Notes: generated by a model not told the origin, from the sequence alone. DNA of 64,000 bases from Actinomadura mexicana (GCF_900188105.1 NZ_FZNP01000006.1:124001-188000); one strand, 5' to 3'. Positions 40,099 through 49,710 are shown, counted from the stretch's first letter. Numbers and translations: made by a program.

Positions 40099-41534
40099 GA
40101 GAGGTCCGCGACGAGGTCCACCCCGTCGCTGCCCACGACCCGGGCCTCCACGATGTCGCCGAGCGCGAGGCCCTCGCCGCGGACCAGGACCGTCCCGTCC
40201 ACCTCGGGCGCCTGGTGCTCGGCGCGGCCCTCGAAGCCGCCGTCCACCGCTCCCTCCCCCGACTGGTCCGCCTTGTCCTCCAGCAGAACGCGGACCACGG
40301 AGCCGAGGCGGTCCTCGGCGCGCTGCGCGGTCAGCTCCTCGGCGAGGCCGGACAGCTCCTCGACGCGGGCGGCGACGTCGGCGGGGTCGAGCTTGCCGTC
40401 CAGGCTCGCGGCCTCCGTGCCCTCCTCGTCGGAGTAGCCGAACACGCCGACGGCGTCGAGCCGGGCGGCCGACAGGAACTCCGCCAGCTCCTCGAAGTCG
40501 TCCTCGGTCTCACCGGGGAACCCGACGATGAAGTTGGAGCGCACGCCCGCTTCGGGCGCCAGCGCGCGGATCTGGTCCAGCAGCCCGAGGAACCGCTCCC
40601 GGTCGCCGAACCGGCGCATCGAGCGCAGCACCGGACCGCTCGCGTGCTGGAAGGACATGTCGAAGTACGGCGCGACGCCGGGCGTGCCGCAGATCGCCTC
40701 GATGAGGCCGGGGCGCGTCTCGGCGGGCTGCAGGTAGCTGACCCGCACCCGCTCGATGCCGTCGACGGCTGCGAGCTCCGGCAGCAGCTTCTCCAGCGCC
40801 CGCAGGTCGCCGAGGTCCTTGCCGTAGGACGTGGAGTTCTCGCTGACGAGGACCAGCTCGCGGACGCCGTGGCCGGCGAGCCAGCGCGCCTCCTCCAGCA
40901 CCTCCGCCGGCGGGCGCGACACGTAGGCGCCGCGGAACGCGGGGATCGCGCAGAACGTGCAGCGCCGGTCGCAGCCGGACGCCAGCTTCAGCGGCGCGAC
41001 CGGGCCGCCGCCGAGGCGCCGCCGCAGCACCCGCGGACCAGACGCCGGCGCCACGCCGTCCGGCAGGTCGTCCTGCCCCCCGTGACCCGGAACGACGACG
41101 TGGGAACCGTGCGCCCGCCGCTCGACCGGGCTGATCGGCAGGAGGGTGCGGCGGTCGCGCGGGGTGTGCGCGTCGCGCCTGCGTCCCGCCATGACGTCGT
41201 CGAGACGCTCGCCGATCGCGGTGTAGTCGTCGAAGCCGATCACCGCGTCGGCCTCGGGGAGCGCCTCGGCCAGCTCGCTGCCGTACCGCTCGGCCATGCA
41301 CCCGGCCGCGACGACCCTGGCGCCGGAGTCGTGCGCGGCCAGCAGCGTGTCGATCGAGTCCTTCTTGGCGGCCTCGATGAACCCGCAGGTGTTGACGACC
41401 ACCACGTCGGCGCCGTCCGCGCCCTCCGCCAGGTCCCAGCCCGCGTCCTCGATGCGCGCGGCGAGCTCCTCGGAATCGACCTCGTTACGGGCGCAGCCGA
41501 GCGTGATGAGTGAGACCTTGCGGCGAGTGGACAT
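40095..41534 (-). CDS. rimO: ribosomal protein S12 methylthiotransferase RimO
   Basis: Radical-SAM enzyme, 479 residues, that methylthiolates Asp88 of ribosomal protein S12. UPF0004 cysteines are in TLGCARNEVDSE, NTCGFIEAAKKDSID and AAGCMAERYG; the radical-SAM motif is CDRRCTFC; the TRAM domain ends the protein. The KKDSID segment and GCARN distinguish it from MiaB. A longer than usual insert (about 115-165, HTPRDRRTLLPISPVERRAH) precedes the SAM core, as in other actinobacteria. ATG 41534 is chosen on conservation (MSTRRKVSLITLGC). Paralogue of miaB at the left end. Confidence 0.95.
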   Translation of the reverse strand: MSTRRKVSLITLGCARNEVDSEELAARIEDAGWDLAEGADGADVVVVNTCGFIEAAKKDSIDTLLAAHDSGARVVAAGCMAERYGSELAEALPEADAVIGFDDYTAIGERLDDVMAGRRRDAHTPRDRRTLLPISPVERRAHGSHVVVPGHGGQDDLPDGVAPASGPRVLRRRLGGGPVAPLKLASGCDRRCTFCAIPAFRGAYVSRPPAEVLEEARWLAGHGVRELVLVSENSTSYGKDLGDLRALEKLLPELAAVDGIERVRVSYLQPAETRPGLIEAICGTPGVAPYFDMSFQHASGPVLRSMRRFGDRERFLGLLDQIRALAPEAGVRSNFIVGFPGETEDDFEELAEFLSAARLDAVGVFGYSDEEGTEAASLDGKLDPADVAARVEELSGLAEELTAQRAEDRLGSVVRVLLEDKADQSGEGAVDGGFEGRAEHQAPEVDGTVLVRGEGLALGDIVEARVVGSDGVDLVADLS

Positions 41535-41645
41535 GCCCCTAAGGTAATGGGCCCCCGCTCGAATACCGACCATCGGCCCGCGGCATCCTCACGGTGAACG
41601 TCCCGGCGGGCGGCGGATCGCGCCGGCCCTGCCAGGGCCCCCGGA

Positions 41646-42398
41646 TCAGGCCGGCTCGGGGTCGCTGCGGTCGAAGGTCAGCCGCTGGACGCCCTTGCCC
41701 TTGCCGGGGGAGCCCAGGTCCTTGCCGTTGACGGTCAGGTTGACGCTGCCGCCGACGCCGATCACCAGCCGGACCTTCTTGTCGGCGCTGAAGCTCTTCT
41801 GGTCGCCCTCGCGGAGCATCCCGCTGAACAGCGACCTGCCCTTGTCGCCCTGGACGTTCAGCCAGGTCGTCCGCTTGGCCTCGACCCGCACCTCGACCTT
41901 GGTGCGCGGCGCCTCCGCGACCGGGGCGTTGCTCTTCGGCGCGGACGGCGCGGCGGACGGGGTGGACGGCGCGGGCGTCCCGGCGACCTGCCGCGCGGTG
42001 CGCCGCTCGCCGCCGCCGCCGTGCCCGACCACCTGGACGATCCCGTAGATGACCACGAGCGCGAGTGCGAGCGCCATCGCGGCGCTCCAGTTCGGCGACC
42101 GCCGCTCGCGGAACGCGAGCGGCTGCTCCGGCTCGAACGCCGACACCGCCGAGACCGGCTGCGGGGCACCGCCGTGGGCGGCGTCGAACTCGGCGACGAG
42201 CGGTTCCGGATCGATGCCGATCACGCGCGAGATGCTGCGGATGTGGCCACGGGCGTAGAAGTTGCCCCCGCACGCGGAGAAGTCATCGGCCTCCATGCCG
42301 CGGATGACGGTCTCGCGTATCCGCGTCTGGAGGCTCACCTGGGTCATCGAGAGACCGGCCCGCTGACGCTCCTCCGCCAAGGTCTCACCGATGCTCAC
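41646..42398 (-). CDS. RodZ-like helix-turn-helix membrane protein (DUF4115)
   Basis: 250-residue protein: cytoplasmic HTH_25 domain at 1-70 (GETLAEERQRAGLSMTQVSL, NFYARGHIRSISRVIGIDPE), one transmembrane helix (about 107-123, AAMALALALVVIYGIVQVVG), a Pro/Ala/Ser linker and an extracytoplasmic DUF4115 domain (about 165-245). This is the RodZ layout, a cytoskeleton/cell-shape factor in rods. It lies between ftsK and rimO, the common actinobacterial position, 143 bp after ftsK. Confidence 0.88.
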   Translation of the reverse strand: MSIGETLAEERQRAGLSMTQVSLQTRIRETVIRGMEADDFSACGGNFYARGHIRSISRVIGIDPEPLVAEFDAAHGGAPQPVSAVSAFEPEQPLAFRERRSPNWSAAMALALALVVIYGIVQVVGHGGGGERRTARQVAGTPAPSTPSAAPSAPKSNAPVAEAPRTKVEVRVEAKRTTWLNVQGDKGRSLFSGMLREGDQKSFSADKKVRLVIGVGGSVNLTVNGKDLGSPGKGKGVQRLTFDRSDPEPA

Positions 42399-42541
42399 GC
42401 CGGGCCTCCTCTGAGGAGCTCATGGCCGATCCCGCACGGCCGTGAAAGCAGTCTAGGAACGGGCGTGCCCGTTCGGCGACTGCCAACACGTTCGAAACAG
42501 GGCAAGATTTCGCATCATTCCGCAATGCCCCGGCCCCGCGC

Positions 42542-45202
42542 TCAACCGCCGCCGCGCAGTTCCGCGAGCACCCCGGGGAGATCGTCCGGCTTGGCCAGCA
42601 CGTCCCGCGCCTTGGAGCCCTCGCTGGGTCCGACGATGTCGCGGCTCTCCATCAGGTCCATCAGCCGCCCCGCCTTGGCGAACCCGACGCGCAGCTTGCG
42701 CTGGAGCATCGACGTCGATCCGAACTGCGTGGACACGACCAGCTCGATCGCCTGGACGAGCAGGTCCATGTCGTCGCCGATCTCCTCGTCGATCTCCTTC
42801 TTCGGCGCACCGGCCGCGGCGACGTCCTCCCGGTAGCTCGCCTCCATCTGCCCCTTGCAGTGGTCGACGACGCTGTGGATCTCCTTCTCGGAGACGTAGG
42901 CGTTCTGGAGGCGCATGGGCTTGCTCGCGCCCATCGGCAGGAACAGGGCGTCGCCCTGCCCGACGAGCTTCTCCGCGCCGGGCTGGTCGAGGATGACGCG
43001 GCTGTCGGACAGCGAGGAGGTCGCGAACGCCAGCCGGGACGGCACGTTGGCCTTGATGAGCCCGGTGACCACGTCCACCGACGGGCGCTGCGTCGCCAGG
43101 ACGAGGTGGATCCCGGCGGCGCGGGCGAGCTGGGTGATGCGGACGACCGAGTCCTCCACGTCGCGCGGCGCGACCATCATCAGGTCGGCCAGCTCGTCCA
43201 CGATGACGAGCATGTACGGGTACGGGGTGTAGACGCGCTCGCTGCCGGGCGGCGGGGTCAGCTTGCCCGCCTTCACCGCCTTGTTGAAGTCGTCGATGTG
43301 CCGGAACCCGGACGCGGCCAGGTCGTCGTAGCGGCGGTCCATCTCGCCGACGACCCATTCGAGGGCCTCGGCGGCCTTCTTCGGGTTGGTGATGATCGGT
43401 GTGATGAGGTGCGGGATGCCCTGGTACATCGTCAGCTCGACCCGCTTGGGGTCGACGAGGATCATCCGCACCTCGTCGGGGGTGGCGCGCATCAGGATCG
43501 AGGTGATGAGCCCGTTGATGCAGGTCGACTTGCCGGCCCCGGTGGCGCCCGCGATGAGGATGTGCGGCATCTTCGCCAGGTTCGCCACGACCGTGCGGCC
43601 CTCGACGTCCTTGCCGAGCCCGACGATCATCGGGTGGTGCTCATTGGTGGCGGCCGGGGAGCGCAGCACGTCGCCGAGGCTGACGATGTCCTTGTCGGTG
43701 TTGGGGATCTCGACGCCGATCGCGGACTTGCCGGGGATCGGGGAGATGATGCGCACGTCGGCGCTCTTCACCGCGTAGGCGATGTTCTTGGTCAGCGCGG
43801 TGACCTTCTCGACCTTGACCGCCGGGCCGAGCTCGATCTCGTACCTGGTGATCGTCGGGCCCCGGGTGAACCCGGTGACCTGCGCGTCGATGTCGAACTG
43901 CTCCAGCACGCCGGTGAGCGCGTTCACCACCGTGTCGTTGGCCTTCGTGCGCGGCTTGGAGATGCTGCCGGGCCGCAGCGCCGTCGGGTCGGGCAGCACG
44001 TAGATCTCGCCGGAGGACGACAGCGGCAGCTGCTCGGTCCGGCGCGGCGCCGGCGACGGGTCGCGCACCTCGGGGTGCTCGGCTTCGGTCGCGGGCTGGG
44101 CCGTCGCGCCGGCGGCCATCGGATCAGCGGCCATCGGATCAGCGGCCAAGGACTCGCCGGCGACGTGCTCGTCCATCGGCTCGCCGTCGGCGGGCGGGGC
44201 CGGGGGCGGGACCTGCGCTCCGAACGGGTCGGGTTCGAACAGCTCGTCGGCGAGGTCGCGGCGGGGCCGGCCGGCCTTCTTCGGCTCGTCCTCCAGCAGC
44301 GGCGTGTCGTACGGCTTGGAGTGCTCGCCCACCTCCAGTTCGTCGCCGTCCTCGGTCTTGTTCTTGCGGCGCCGCTTCTTCGGCGCGGCCTCGCCCGCGG
44401 CCTCGCCCGCGGACGGGCGTTCGGGGCGGCTCTGCAGCGTGGCCATCGCCCACAGGTCGGCGACCCGCTCGGGCACCTTCGCGATCGGCGTCGCGGTGAC
44501 GACCAGCAGCCCGAACCCGGACAGGAGCAGCAGCAGCGGGACGGCCACCCACCCGCTCAGCGCCGCGTCCAGCGGGGCCGACACGAGCCAGCCGACCACG
44601 CCGCCGGACTCGCGGACGCCGTTCATGTCCTCGGCGGGGGACGGGACGCCGGCGGCGATGTGCAGGATGCCGAGGACGCCCACGGCGAGCGCGGTGATGC
44701 CGATGACGACGCGGCCGGTGTCCTCGTGGTGCTCGGGGTGGCGCAGCGTCCGCCACGCCAGCAGCGCCAGCAGCACGGGCAGGACCATCGCCATGATGCC
44801 GAGACCGCCGCGCACGACCTTCTCCAGCGCGATGGTGACGACGCCGTCCGGCCGGAACCAGGTGACGGAGGCCAGCACGATGGACGAGCCGAGCAGCGCC
44901 AGCCCCAGCCCGTCGCGGCGGTGCTCGGCATCGAGGTTGCGGGCCCCGTTCCCGTAGGCGCGGAACACCGACCCGACCGCGACCGCCGCCAGCAGGTACA
45001 GCCTGAACAGGAGCTTGAAGAACCCGAGGACCGCCTGGGGGATCGGGTCGGGCTTCTGCGGGGGGCGCCCACGGCCCGAGCCGCGGCCCCCCTTGGAGTT
45101 GCCGCTCGGTCGCTTCCGGGGGGCCGGACCTGCGGGCTTGCGAGCCGCCGTGCCCCCCGCACGCGAGGAGGGTTTCGCGCCTCCAGACGCACGTGTGGCC
45201 AT
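42542..45202 (-). CDS. ftsK: DNA translocase FtsK
   Basis: 886-residue septal DNA pump. After a basic Ala/Gly/Pro leader come about four membrane helices (60-250), a linker rich in acidic and Pro residues, and the motor with Walker A GATGAGKST, Walker B LVIVDELADLMM and TQRPSVDVVTG. The C-terminal gamma winged helix (QRKLRVGFAKAGRLMDLMES) reads KOPS sequences. ATG 45202 is used; an in-frame TTG lies 18 nt upstream. The linker contains a 15-bp tandem duplication (AADPM repeats). A perfect terminator hairpin separates it from rnj. Confidence 0.95.
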   Translation of the reverse strand: MATRASGGAKPSSRAGGTAARKPAGPAPRKRPSGNSKGGRGSGRGRPPQKPDPIPQAVLGFFKLLFRLYLLAAVAVGSVFRAYGNGARNLDAEHRRDGLGLALLGSSIVLASVTWFRPDGVVTIALEKVVRGGLGIMAMVLPVLLALLAWRTLRHPEHHEDTGRVVIGITALAVGVLGILHIAAGVPSPAEDMNGVRESGGVVGWLVSAPLDAALSGWVAVPLLLLLSGFGLLVVTATPIAKVPERVADLWAMATLQSRPERPSAGEAAGEAAPKKRRRKNKTEDGDELEVGEHSKPYDTPLLEDEPKKAGRPRRDLADELFEPDPFGAQVPPPAPPADGEPMDEHVAGESLAADPMAADPMAAGATAQPATEAEHPEVRDPSPAPRRTEQLPLSSSGEIYVLPDPTALRPGSISKPRTKANDTVVNALTGVLEQFDIDAQVTGFTRGPTITRYEIELGPAVKVEKVTALTKNIAYAVKSADVRIISPIPGKSAIGVEIPNTDKDIVSLGDVLRSPAATNEHHPMIVGLGKDVEGRTVVANLAKMPHILIAGATGAGKSTCINGLITSILMRATPDEVRMILVDPKRVELTMYQGIPHLITPIITNPKKAAEALEWVVGEMDRRYDDLAASGFRHIDDFNKAVKAGKLTPPPGSERVYTPYPYMLVIVDELADLMMVAPRDVEDSVVRITQLARAAGIHLVLATQRPSVDVVTGLIKANVPSRLAFATSSLSDSRVILDQPGAEKLVGQGDALFLPMGASKPMRLQNAYVSEKEIHSVVDHCKGQMEASYREDVAAAGAPKKEIDEEIGDDMDLLVQAIELVVSTQFGSTSMLQRKLRVGFAKAGRLMDLMESRDIVGPSEGSKARDVLAKPDDLPGVLAELRGGG
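44112..44148 (-). repeat. 15-bp tandem repeat in the FtsK linker
   Basis: GCGGCCATCGGATCA occurs at 44112-44126 and 44127-44141, with a partial third copy to 44148. It encodes AADPM repeats in the disordered linker, so copy number is likely neutral. Confidence 0.85.
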
Positions 45203-45257
45203 GGTTATGAGAGTAACCAAGGACCCCCGTGGTTCCCGGGATGGCGGGCGGGCGTGT

Positions 45258-45293
45258 CGGGCGGACGGAGGGCGGCTGCCCTCCGTCCGCCCG
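45258..45293 (-). terminator. terminator hairpin after dapA-rnj
   Basis: Perfect 16-bp stem, CGGGCGGACGGAGGGC and GCCCTCCGTCCGCCCG, with a 4-nt loop, just beyond the rnj stop and before ftsK on the same strand. It makes ftsK a separate transcription unit. Confidence 0.9.
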
Positions 45294-45301
45294 GAGCGCC
45301 G

Positions 45302-46987
45302 CTAGACCTCGACGACCACCGGGATGATCATCGGGCGGCGGCGGTAGTTGTCGCTGACCCACTTGCCGACGGTGCGCCGGATCAGCTGGCTGATCTGGTG
45401 CACGTCGTTGACGCCGTCGCCGGCGGCGTCCCGCAGCACGTCCTCGATCCGCGCGATGATCTCGTTGAAGTCCTCGTTGACGATGCCGGCGCCGCGGGCG
45501 TGCACCTCGGGACCGGCGACCACCTTGCCGGAGGTGGAGTCGAGGCCGATGACGATGGAGACGAACCCCTCCTCGCCGAGGATGCGCCGGTCCTTCAGGG
45601 AGGTCTCGGTGACCTCGCCGACCGACAGGCCGTCCACGTACACGTACCCTGCGGGCACCGCACCGACGATCTTGGCCTGGCCGTCCACGAGGTCGACGAC
45701 GACGCCGTCCTCGGCGATGACGATGCCGTCCTCGGGCACGCCGGTGAGCGCGGCGAGCTTGGCGTGCGCGCGCAGGTGCCGCCACTCGCCGTGGATGGGC
45801 ATGAAGTTCGCCGGCTTGGTCATGTTGAGCACGTACAGCAGCTCGCCCGCCGAGGCGTGCCCGGACACGTGCACGAGCGCGTTGCCCTTGTGGACGATGC
45901 GGGCGCCCCACCGGGTGAGGCCGTTGATGACGCGGTTGACCGCGTTCTCGTTGCCCGGGATGAGCGACGACGCCAGCATCACGGTGTCGCGCTCGGTGAT
46001 GCGGATCGAGTGGTCGCGGTTGGCCATCCGCGACAGCGCCGACATCGGCTCGCCCTGCGACCCGGTGCACACCAGCACGAGCCGGTCGCCGGGGATGTCG
46101 TCGATCACCTTCTGCTCGACCATGATGTCATCGGGCACGTTCAGGTACCCGATCTCGCGCGCGACCCCCATGTTGCGGACCATGGACCGCCCGACGAAGC
46201 AGACCTTGCGGCCGTTGGCGACGGCGGCGTCCAGGACCTGCTGGACGCGGTGGATGTGCGAGGCGAAGCAGGCGACGATGAGCCGTCCCTCCGCCGTGCG
46301 GAACACCTCGTCCACGACCGGCCCGATGTTGCGCTCGCTGGTGACGAAGCCCGGCACCTCGGCGTTCGTCGAGTCCGACATCAGCAGGTCGATGCCCTCG
46401 GCGCCGAGCCGGGCGAACCCCGGCAGGTCGGTGAGCCGGCCGTCCAGCGGGAGCTGGTCCATCTTGAAGTCGCCGGTGTGCAGGACGAGCCCGGCGGGCG
46501 TGCGGATGGCGACGGCGAGCGCGTCCGGGATCGAGTGGTTGACGGCGAGGAACTCGCAGTCGAACGGCCCGAACGCGCGGCGCTCCCCCTCCGCGACCAC
46601 GTGGGTCACCGGTTTGATGCGGTGCTCGGTGAGCTTGGCCTCCAGCAGCGCCAGCGACAGCCGCGAGCCGACCAGCGGGATGTCGCGGCGCTCGCGCAGC
46701 AGGTACGGGACGGCGCCGATGTGGTCCTCGTGGCCGTGCGTGACGATGACGGCCTCGATGTCGTCCAGCCGGTCCCTGATGTACTCGAAGTCGGGCAGTA
46801 TCAGGTCGATGCCGGGCTGCTCGGTCTCGGGGAAGAGCACGCCGCAGTCGACGATGAGCAGGCGACCGCCGTACTCGAACACCGTCATGTTGCGGCCGAT
46901 CTCCCCCAGCCCGCCGAGCGCGACGATCCGCAGCCCGCCCTTGGGCGGCGCGGGCGGTTTCGAGAGTTCCGGGTGAGGATGGCTCAC
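45302..46987 (-). CDS. rnj: ribonuclease J
   Basis: Metallo-beta-lactamase/beta-CASP ribonuclease with 5'-3' exo- and endonuclease activity, 561 residues. Metal ligands are in VTHGHEDHIGAVPYLL and VNHSIPDA, with HTGDFKMDQ and the beta-CASP motif region SGHASAGELLYVLNMTKP then PIHGEWRHL. A C-terminal RNase_J_C domain follows (about 455-561). GTG start overlaps the dapA stop by 4 nt (GTGA), a conserved dapA-rnj coupling. Works in mRNA and rRNA processing alongside RNase Y encoded at 8.7 kb. Confidence 0.95.
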   Translation of the reverse strand: MSHPHPELSKPPAPPKGGLRIVALGGLGEIGRNMTVFEYGGRLLIVDCGVLFPETEQPGIDLILPDFEYIRDRLDDIEAVIVTHGHEDHIGAVPYLLRERRDIPLVGSRLSLALLEAKLTEHRIKPVTHVVAEGERRAFGPFDCEFLAVNHSIPDALAVAIRTPAGLVLHTGDFKMDQLPLDGRLTDLPGFARLGAEGIDLLMSDSTNAEVPGFVTSERNIGPVVDEVFRTAEGRLIVACFASHIHRVQQVLDAAVANGRKVCFVGRSMVRNMGVAREIGYLNVPDDIMVEQKVIDDIPGDRLVLVCTGSQGEPMSALSRMANRDHSIRITERDTVMLASSLIPGNENAVNRVINGLTRWGARIVHKGNALVHVSGHASAGELLYVLNMTKPANFMPIHGEWRHLRAHAKLAALTGVPEDGIVIAEDGVVVDLVDGQAKIVGAVPAGYVYVDGLSVGEVTETSLKDRRILGEEGFVSIVIGLDSTSGKVVAGPEVHARGAGIVNEDFNEIIARIEDVLRDAAGDGVNDVHQISQLIRRTVGKWVSDNYRRRPMIIPVVVEV

Positions 46988-47922
46988 CGGGCGACCTCCG
47001 GGATGACGACCTCCGGCACTTTGACTCCCCCTATCGTGAGGTCTTCACGCAGGCGCGCCGCGAACTCCGGCGGGGCCTCCACCAGCGGCGCGCGAAGCGG
47101 GCCGCCTCCGGGGAGGCCGAGCAGGTTCAGCGCTGCCTTGACGGCGATGGCGCCCTGCGTACGGGTCATGATGGCGGCGACCACGGGCAGCAGCCGCCGG
47201 TGGATCTCCAGCGCCCGCCCGTGCTCACCGGCGCGGTATGCGTCGATCATCTCATGGAGCTCGACGCCGACGACATGGCCGACCACGCTGACGAACCCCG
47301 CCGCCCCGACCGACAGCCACGGCAGGTTGAGGTTGTCGTCGCCGGAGTACCAGACGAGGTCGGTCTCGGCCATCACCCTGGAGGCGCCGAACAGGTCGCC
47401 CTTGGCGTCCTTGACGGCGACGATCCGCGGGTGCTCGGCGAGCTGCACGAGCGTGTCGTTCTGGATCGGCACCCCGGTGCGCCCCGGGATGTCGTACAGC
47501 ATGGTGGGCAGCGCCGTCGCGTCGGCCACCGCCGTGAAGTGGCGGACGAGGCCCTCCTGCGGAGGCTTGTTGTAGTACGGCGTGACCACGAGCAGGCCGT
47601 GCGCGCCCGCGGCCTCGGCCTGGCGCGCGAGTTTCAGGCTGTGCTCGGTGTGGTTGGTCCCGGCACCGGCGACGATCACGGCGCGGTCGCCGACCGCCTC
47701 GATGACCGCGCGCAGGAGTGTGCTCTTCTCTTCGTCGCTCGTCGTGGGCGACTCGCCTGTCGTCCCGTTGACGACGAGACCGTCGTGGCGCCGCTCGTCG
47801 ACCAGGTGGGCCGCGAGGCGCGCGGCGCCGTCGTAGTCGACGCCGCCGTCCGGCAGGAACGGGGTGACCATGGCGGTCAGCATCCGTCCGAACGGAGCGT
47901 CAGTGGATGTGCTGGGTGCCAT
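46984..47922 (-). CDS. dapA: 4-hydroxy-tetrahydrodipicolinate synthase
   Basis: 312-residue class I aldolase that condenses pyruvate with aspartate semialdehyde, first step to diaminopimelate and lysine. Landmarks: LTAMVTPFLPDGGVDYDG, NGTTGESPTTSDEEK, TPYYNKPPQEGL (catalytic Tyr) and the Schiff-base lysine in IVAVKDAKGD. ATG 47922 follows a perfect 14-bp palindrome that leaves no room for a normal ribosome binding site, so the mRNA may be leaderless with TACCGT as -10. First gene of the dapA-rnj operon. Confidence 0.95.
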   Translation of the reverse strand: MAPSTSTDAPFGRMLTAMVTPFLPDGGVDYDGAARLAAHLVDERRHDGLVVNGTTGESPTTSDEEKSTLLRAVIEAVGDRAVIVAGAGTNHTEHSLKLARQAEAAGAHGLLVVTPYYNKPPQEGLVRHFTAVADATALPTMLYDIPGRTGVPIQNDTLVQLAEHPRIVAVKDAKGDLFGASRVMAETDLVWYSGDDNLNLPWLSVGAAGFVSVVGHVVGVELHEMIDAYRAGEHGRALEIHRRLLPVVAAIMTRTQGAIAVKAALNLLGLPGGGPLRAPLVEAPPEFAARLREDLTIGGVKVPEVVIPEVAR

Positions 47923-47927
47923 GCAAC

Positions 47928-47941
47928 GAACGGTACCGTTC
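47928..47941. promoter_or_regulatory. palindrome overlapping the dapA promoter
   Basis: GAACGGTACCGTTC, perfect 14-bp palindrome, ends 5 nt before the dapA start codon. It contains TACCGT on the minus strand at -10 distance from the start, so a protein bound here would block transcription. Confidence 0.5.
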
Positions 47942-47995
47942 CGGCCGTTCCACTTGGACCCGCAGGTCGAAGGGAAACGGGAGAAAACGGGAGGA

Positions 47996-48035
47996 AGCCG
48001 CCGCCACACGCTCGGGGGTACGCGTGGCGGCGGCT
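47996..48035 (-). terminator. terminator hairpin between the 73-residue ORF and dapA
   Basis: 12-bp stem AGCCGCCGCCAC / GTGGCGGCGGCT with a 16-nt loop. On the minus strand it is followed by TTCCTCCCGTTTTCTCCCG, a T-rich run, making this the most intrinsic-like terminator in the window. Confidence 0.8.
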
Positions 48036-48077
48036 CCCACAACCGACATCGTGGCACGCAAATGCCGCGTTACGGGG

Positions 48078-48299
48078 TCAGTCCGGCCACGTCCCGGACT
48101 CGGTTGGATAACGTGACCCAGCGGTCATCTCCTGCAGGCGGAGGCGGAGCTCCTCGACGTCGTACGTGCGCACGAGGTCGTTCCCCCGGACGGCCCACCA
48201 CTGCCCGGACCCGCCCCGGCCGATCCGCCACCCGGCGAACTCGGCCGCCAGTTCACCGATTCGGTCGGCGTCGTGCCGCGCGGGCTGCTGAGTGCCCAT
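48078..48299 (-). CDS. hypothetical 73-residue protein
   Basis: Small acidic/aromatic protein starting MGTQQPARHDADRIGELAAE with a core FAGWRIGRGGSGQWWAVRGN and a helical end (DVEELRLRLQEMTAG). This WRI...WWAxR pattern recurs in small actinobacterial proteins of unknown role. The ATG has GGGGA about 8 nt upstream. Own unit, with a terminator 43 bp beyond its stop. Confidence 0.7.
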   Translation of the reverse strand: MGTQQPARHDADRIGELAAEFAGWRIGRGGSGQWWAVRGNDLVRTYDVEELRLRLQEMTAGSRYPTESGTWPD

Positions 48300-48437
48300 C
48301 GGCCGTCCCCACTTCCCCTGGCCATCCGCTGTCGAGGCTTGACCTTCCGCACCCTCCACTACCCGCGGGATTGTGCGCCTATCCACCCCTTTTTACCTGG
48401 GGAAACGCGAGTTTCGGAACGTCGCGGCGTGGGTTTC

Positions 48438-49472
48438 TCAGCCGCCAAGACTTCCTGTCGCTCGGGGTAGCCAGGTAGCGCGGTAACGTGACCATTCGGC
48501 CGGACTGGTCGTCCAGTCCGCGTACACGCCGACACCGTACGGCCGCCTGGGCGGCCGCTCGAGATCGTCGACCCCGCGGCGGACGCCGCGCAGGGCGACG
48601 GGCAGGTCCTCCGCCCATTCCATGAGGGGCCGGTAGGTGGGGACGCCCATGAAGACCGTCGTGCGGTCGCCGATGAGCTCCAGCGCCGTGCGGGTGTGCC
48701 GGGCGAAGTGCCACCCGGCGAGGGAGCGTGTGGGCAGCGACACGTCGTAGGTCATGATCGCGACCTGGTCGGCACGGTCGGCGACGGCGCGCAGGAAGTC
48801 CCGGGTGGGGCGCGGCGGGTAGTGGAACTTCCCCGTGCGCGGTACGAGCGCCTTGTAGATCGGCTGGGTTCCGTCCAGGAGGGTCTGCTGCTCCAGCGCC
48901 ACCGACAGCAGCCTCCCCTTCGCCCGCGTCAGCTCGCGGGTGGCGTCCATGAGCGAGAGGAAGGCGCGGTCATCGGGGTAGATCGGCTCGAAGTCGTAGT
49001 GGATGCCGTCGAAACCGAGGTCGAGGAAGGCCGCGTCCGTCTCCAGCACCCGCGCCCGCACGGCCTTGTCGTCCAGGTCGATGACGCCCTGGCCGTCCAC
49101 CACCCGGATCTGCCCCAGGTAGGCCTGCGCGCGTACGCCCGGCGCGTACCGGCGCACGGCGGCGAGGAGCTGCCGCGCGTAGCGGTACTTGGCCTCGGGA
49201 ACGGTGCCGTCCGCCTCGAAGGGCCCCGCGTGGAAGAAGACGTCGGTGATGCGGTTCTCTTTCAGCAGCGCTCCGAACGCCCGGTACTCGGCGTCGCTGT
49301 GGGGCTCCCCCACCCACTGGTGCCGCGCCCAGAGCGCGTTGGCCTCGGTACCGTGCGCCCGCGGTTCGGGCTGCCACCACACCCAGGCCCCGGCGAACAC
49401 CAGCGCGGCGAGGCCGAGCACGTAGGCCGCCGCCCACCCCAGAATCCGGCTGACCCGCCACAACACGCGCAT
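48438..49472 (-). CDS. membrane-anchored GH18-like TIM-barrel protein
   Basis: 344-residue protein with an N-terminal signal anchor (about 8-30, LGWAAAYVLGLAALVFAGAW) and an outside domain resembling glycoside hydrolase family 18. LDLGFDGIHYDFEPIYPDD (about 140-158) matches the GH18 DGxDxDxE active-site strand, with Glu as acid/base. Also visible: DQVAIMTYDVSLPT and GVPTYRP. It may act on cell-surface or environmental GlcNAc polymers, or be a catalytically altered relative. ATG 49472 gives the best signal anchor; the frame continues upstream. Confidence 0.72.
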   Translation of the reverse strand: MRVLWRVSRILGWAAAYVLGLAALVFAGAWVWWQPEPRAHGTEANALWARHQWVGEPHSDAEYRAFGALLKENRITDVFFHAGPFEADGTVPEAKYRYARQLLAAVRRYAPGVRAQAYLGQIRVVDGQGVIDLDDKAVRARVLETDAAFLDLGFDGIHYDFEPIYPDDRAFLSLMDATRELTRAKGRLLSVALEQQTLLDGTQPIYKALVPRTGKFHYPPRPTRDFLRAVADRADQVAIMTYDVSLPTRSLAGWHFARHTRTALELIGDRTTVFMGVPTYRPLMEWAEDLPVALRGVRRGVDDLERPPRRPYGVGVYADWTTSPAEWSRYRATWLPRATGSLGG

Positions 49473-49710
49473 CACGCAATCATGTCGGAAGATCCAGGCG
49501 CCAGGCGCGCGCCGGCCCAGCTGCGCCCCAGCCGCGTCCCACGGTCCGGCCATATAACGATCATGGTTGGGACGTGTTCGCGCGCCGCGCGCGGCGGCGG
49601 TTGACAAGAGGGGAACCTTGTACTCACGAGGCGGCTCGTGGTGTCGGCCCGTTGGTCTCGATGGGGAGCCGCCCGGTCCTTACCGTCCACACGGATGGAG
49701 GTCAACCGGC

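Noticed and set aside
49601..49606. Perfect TTGACA -35 hexamer before the small membrane protein gene
   Set aside because: No acceptable -10 lies 16-18 bp downstream (TACTCA is only 14 bp away), so it is mentioned only as context.
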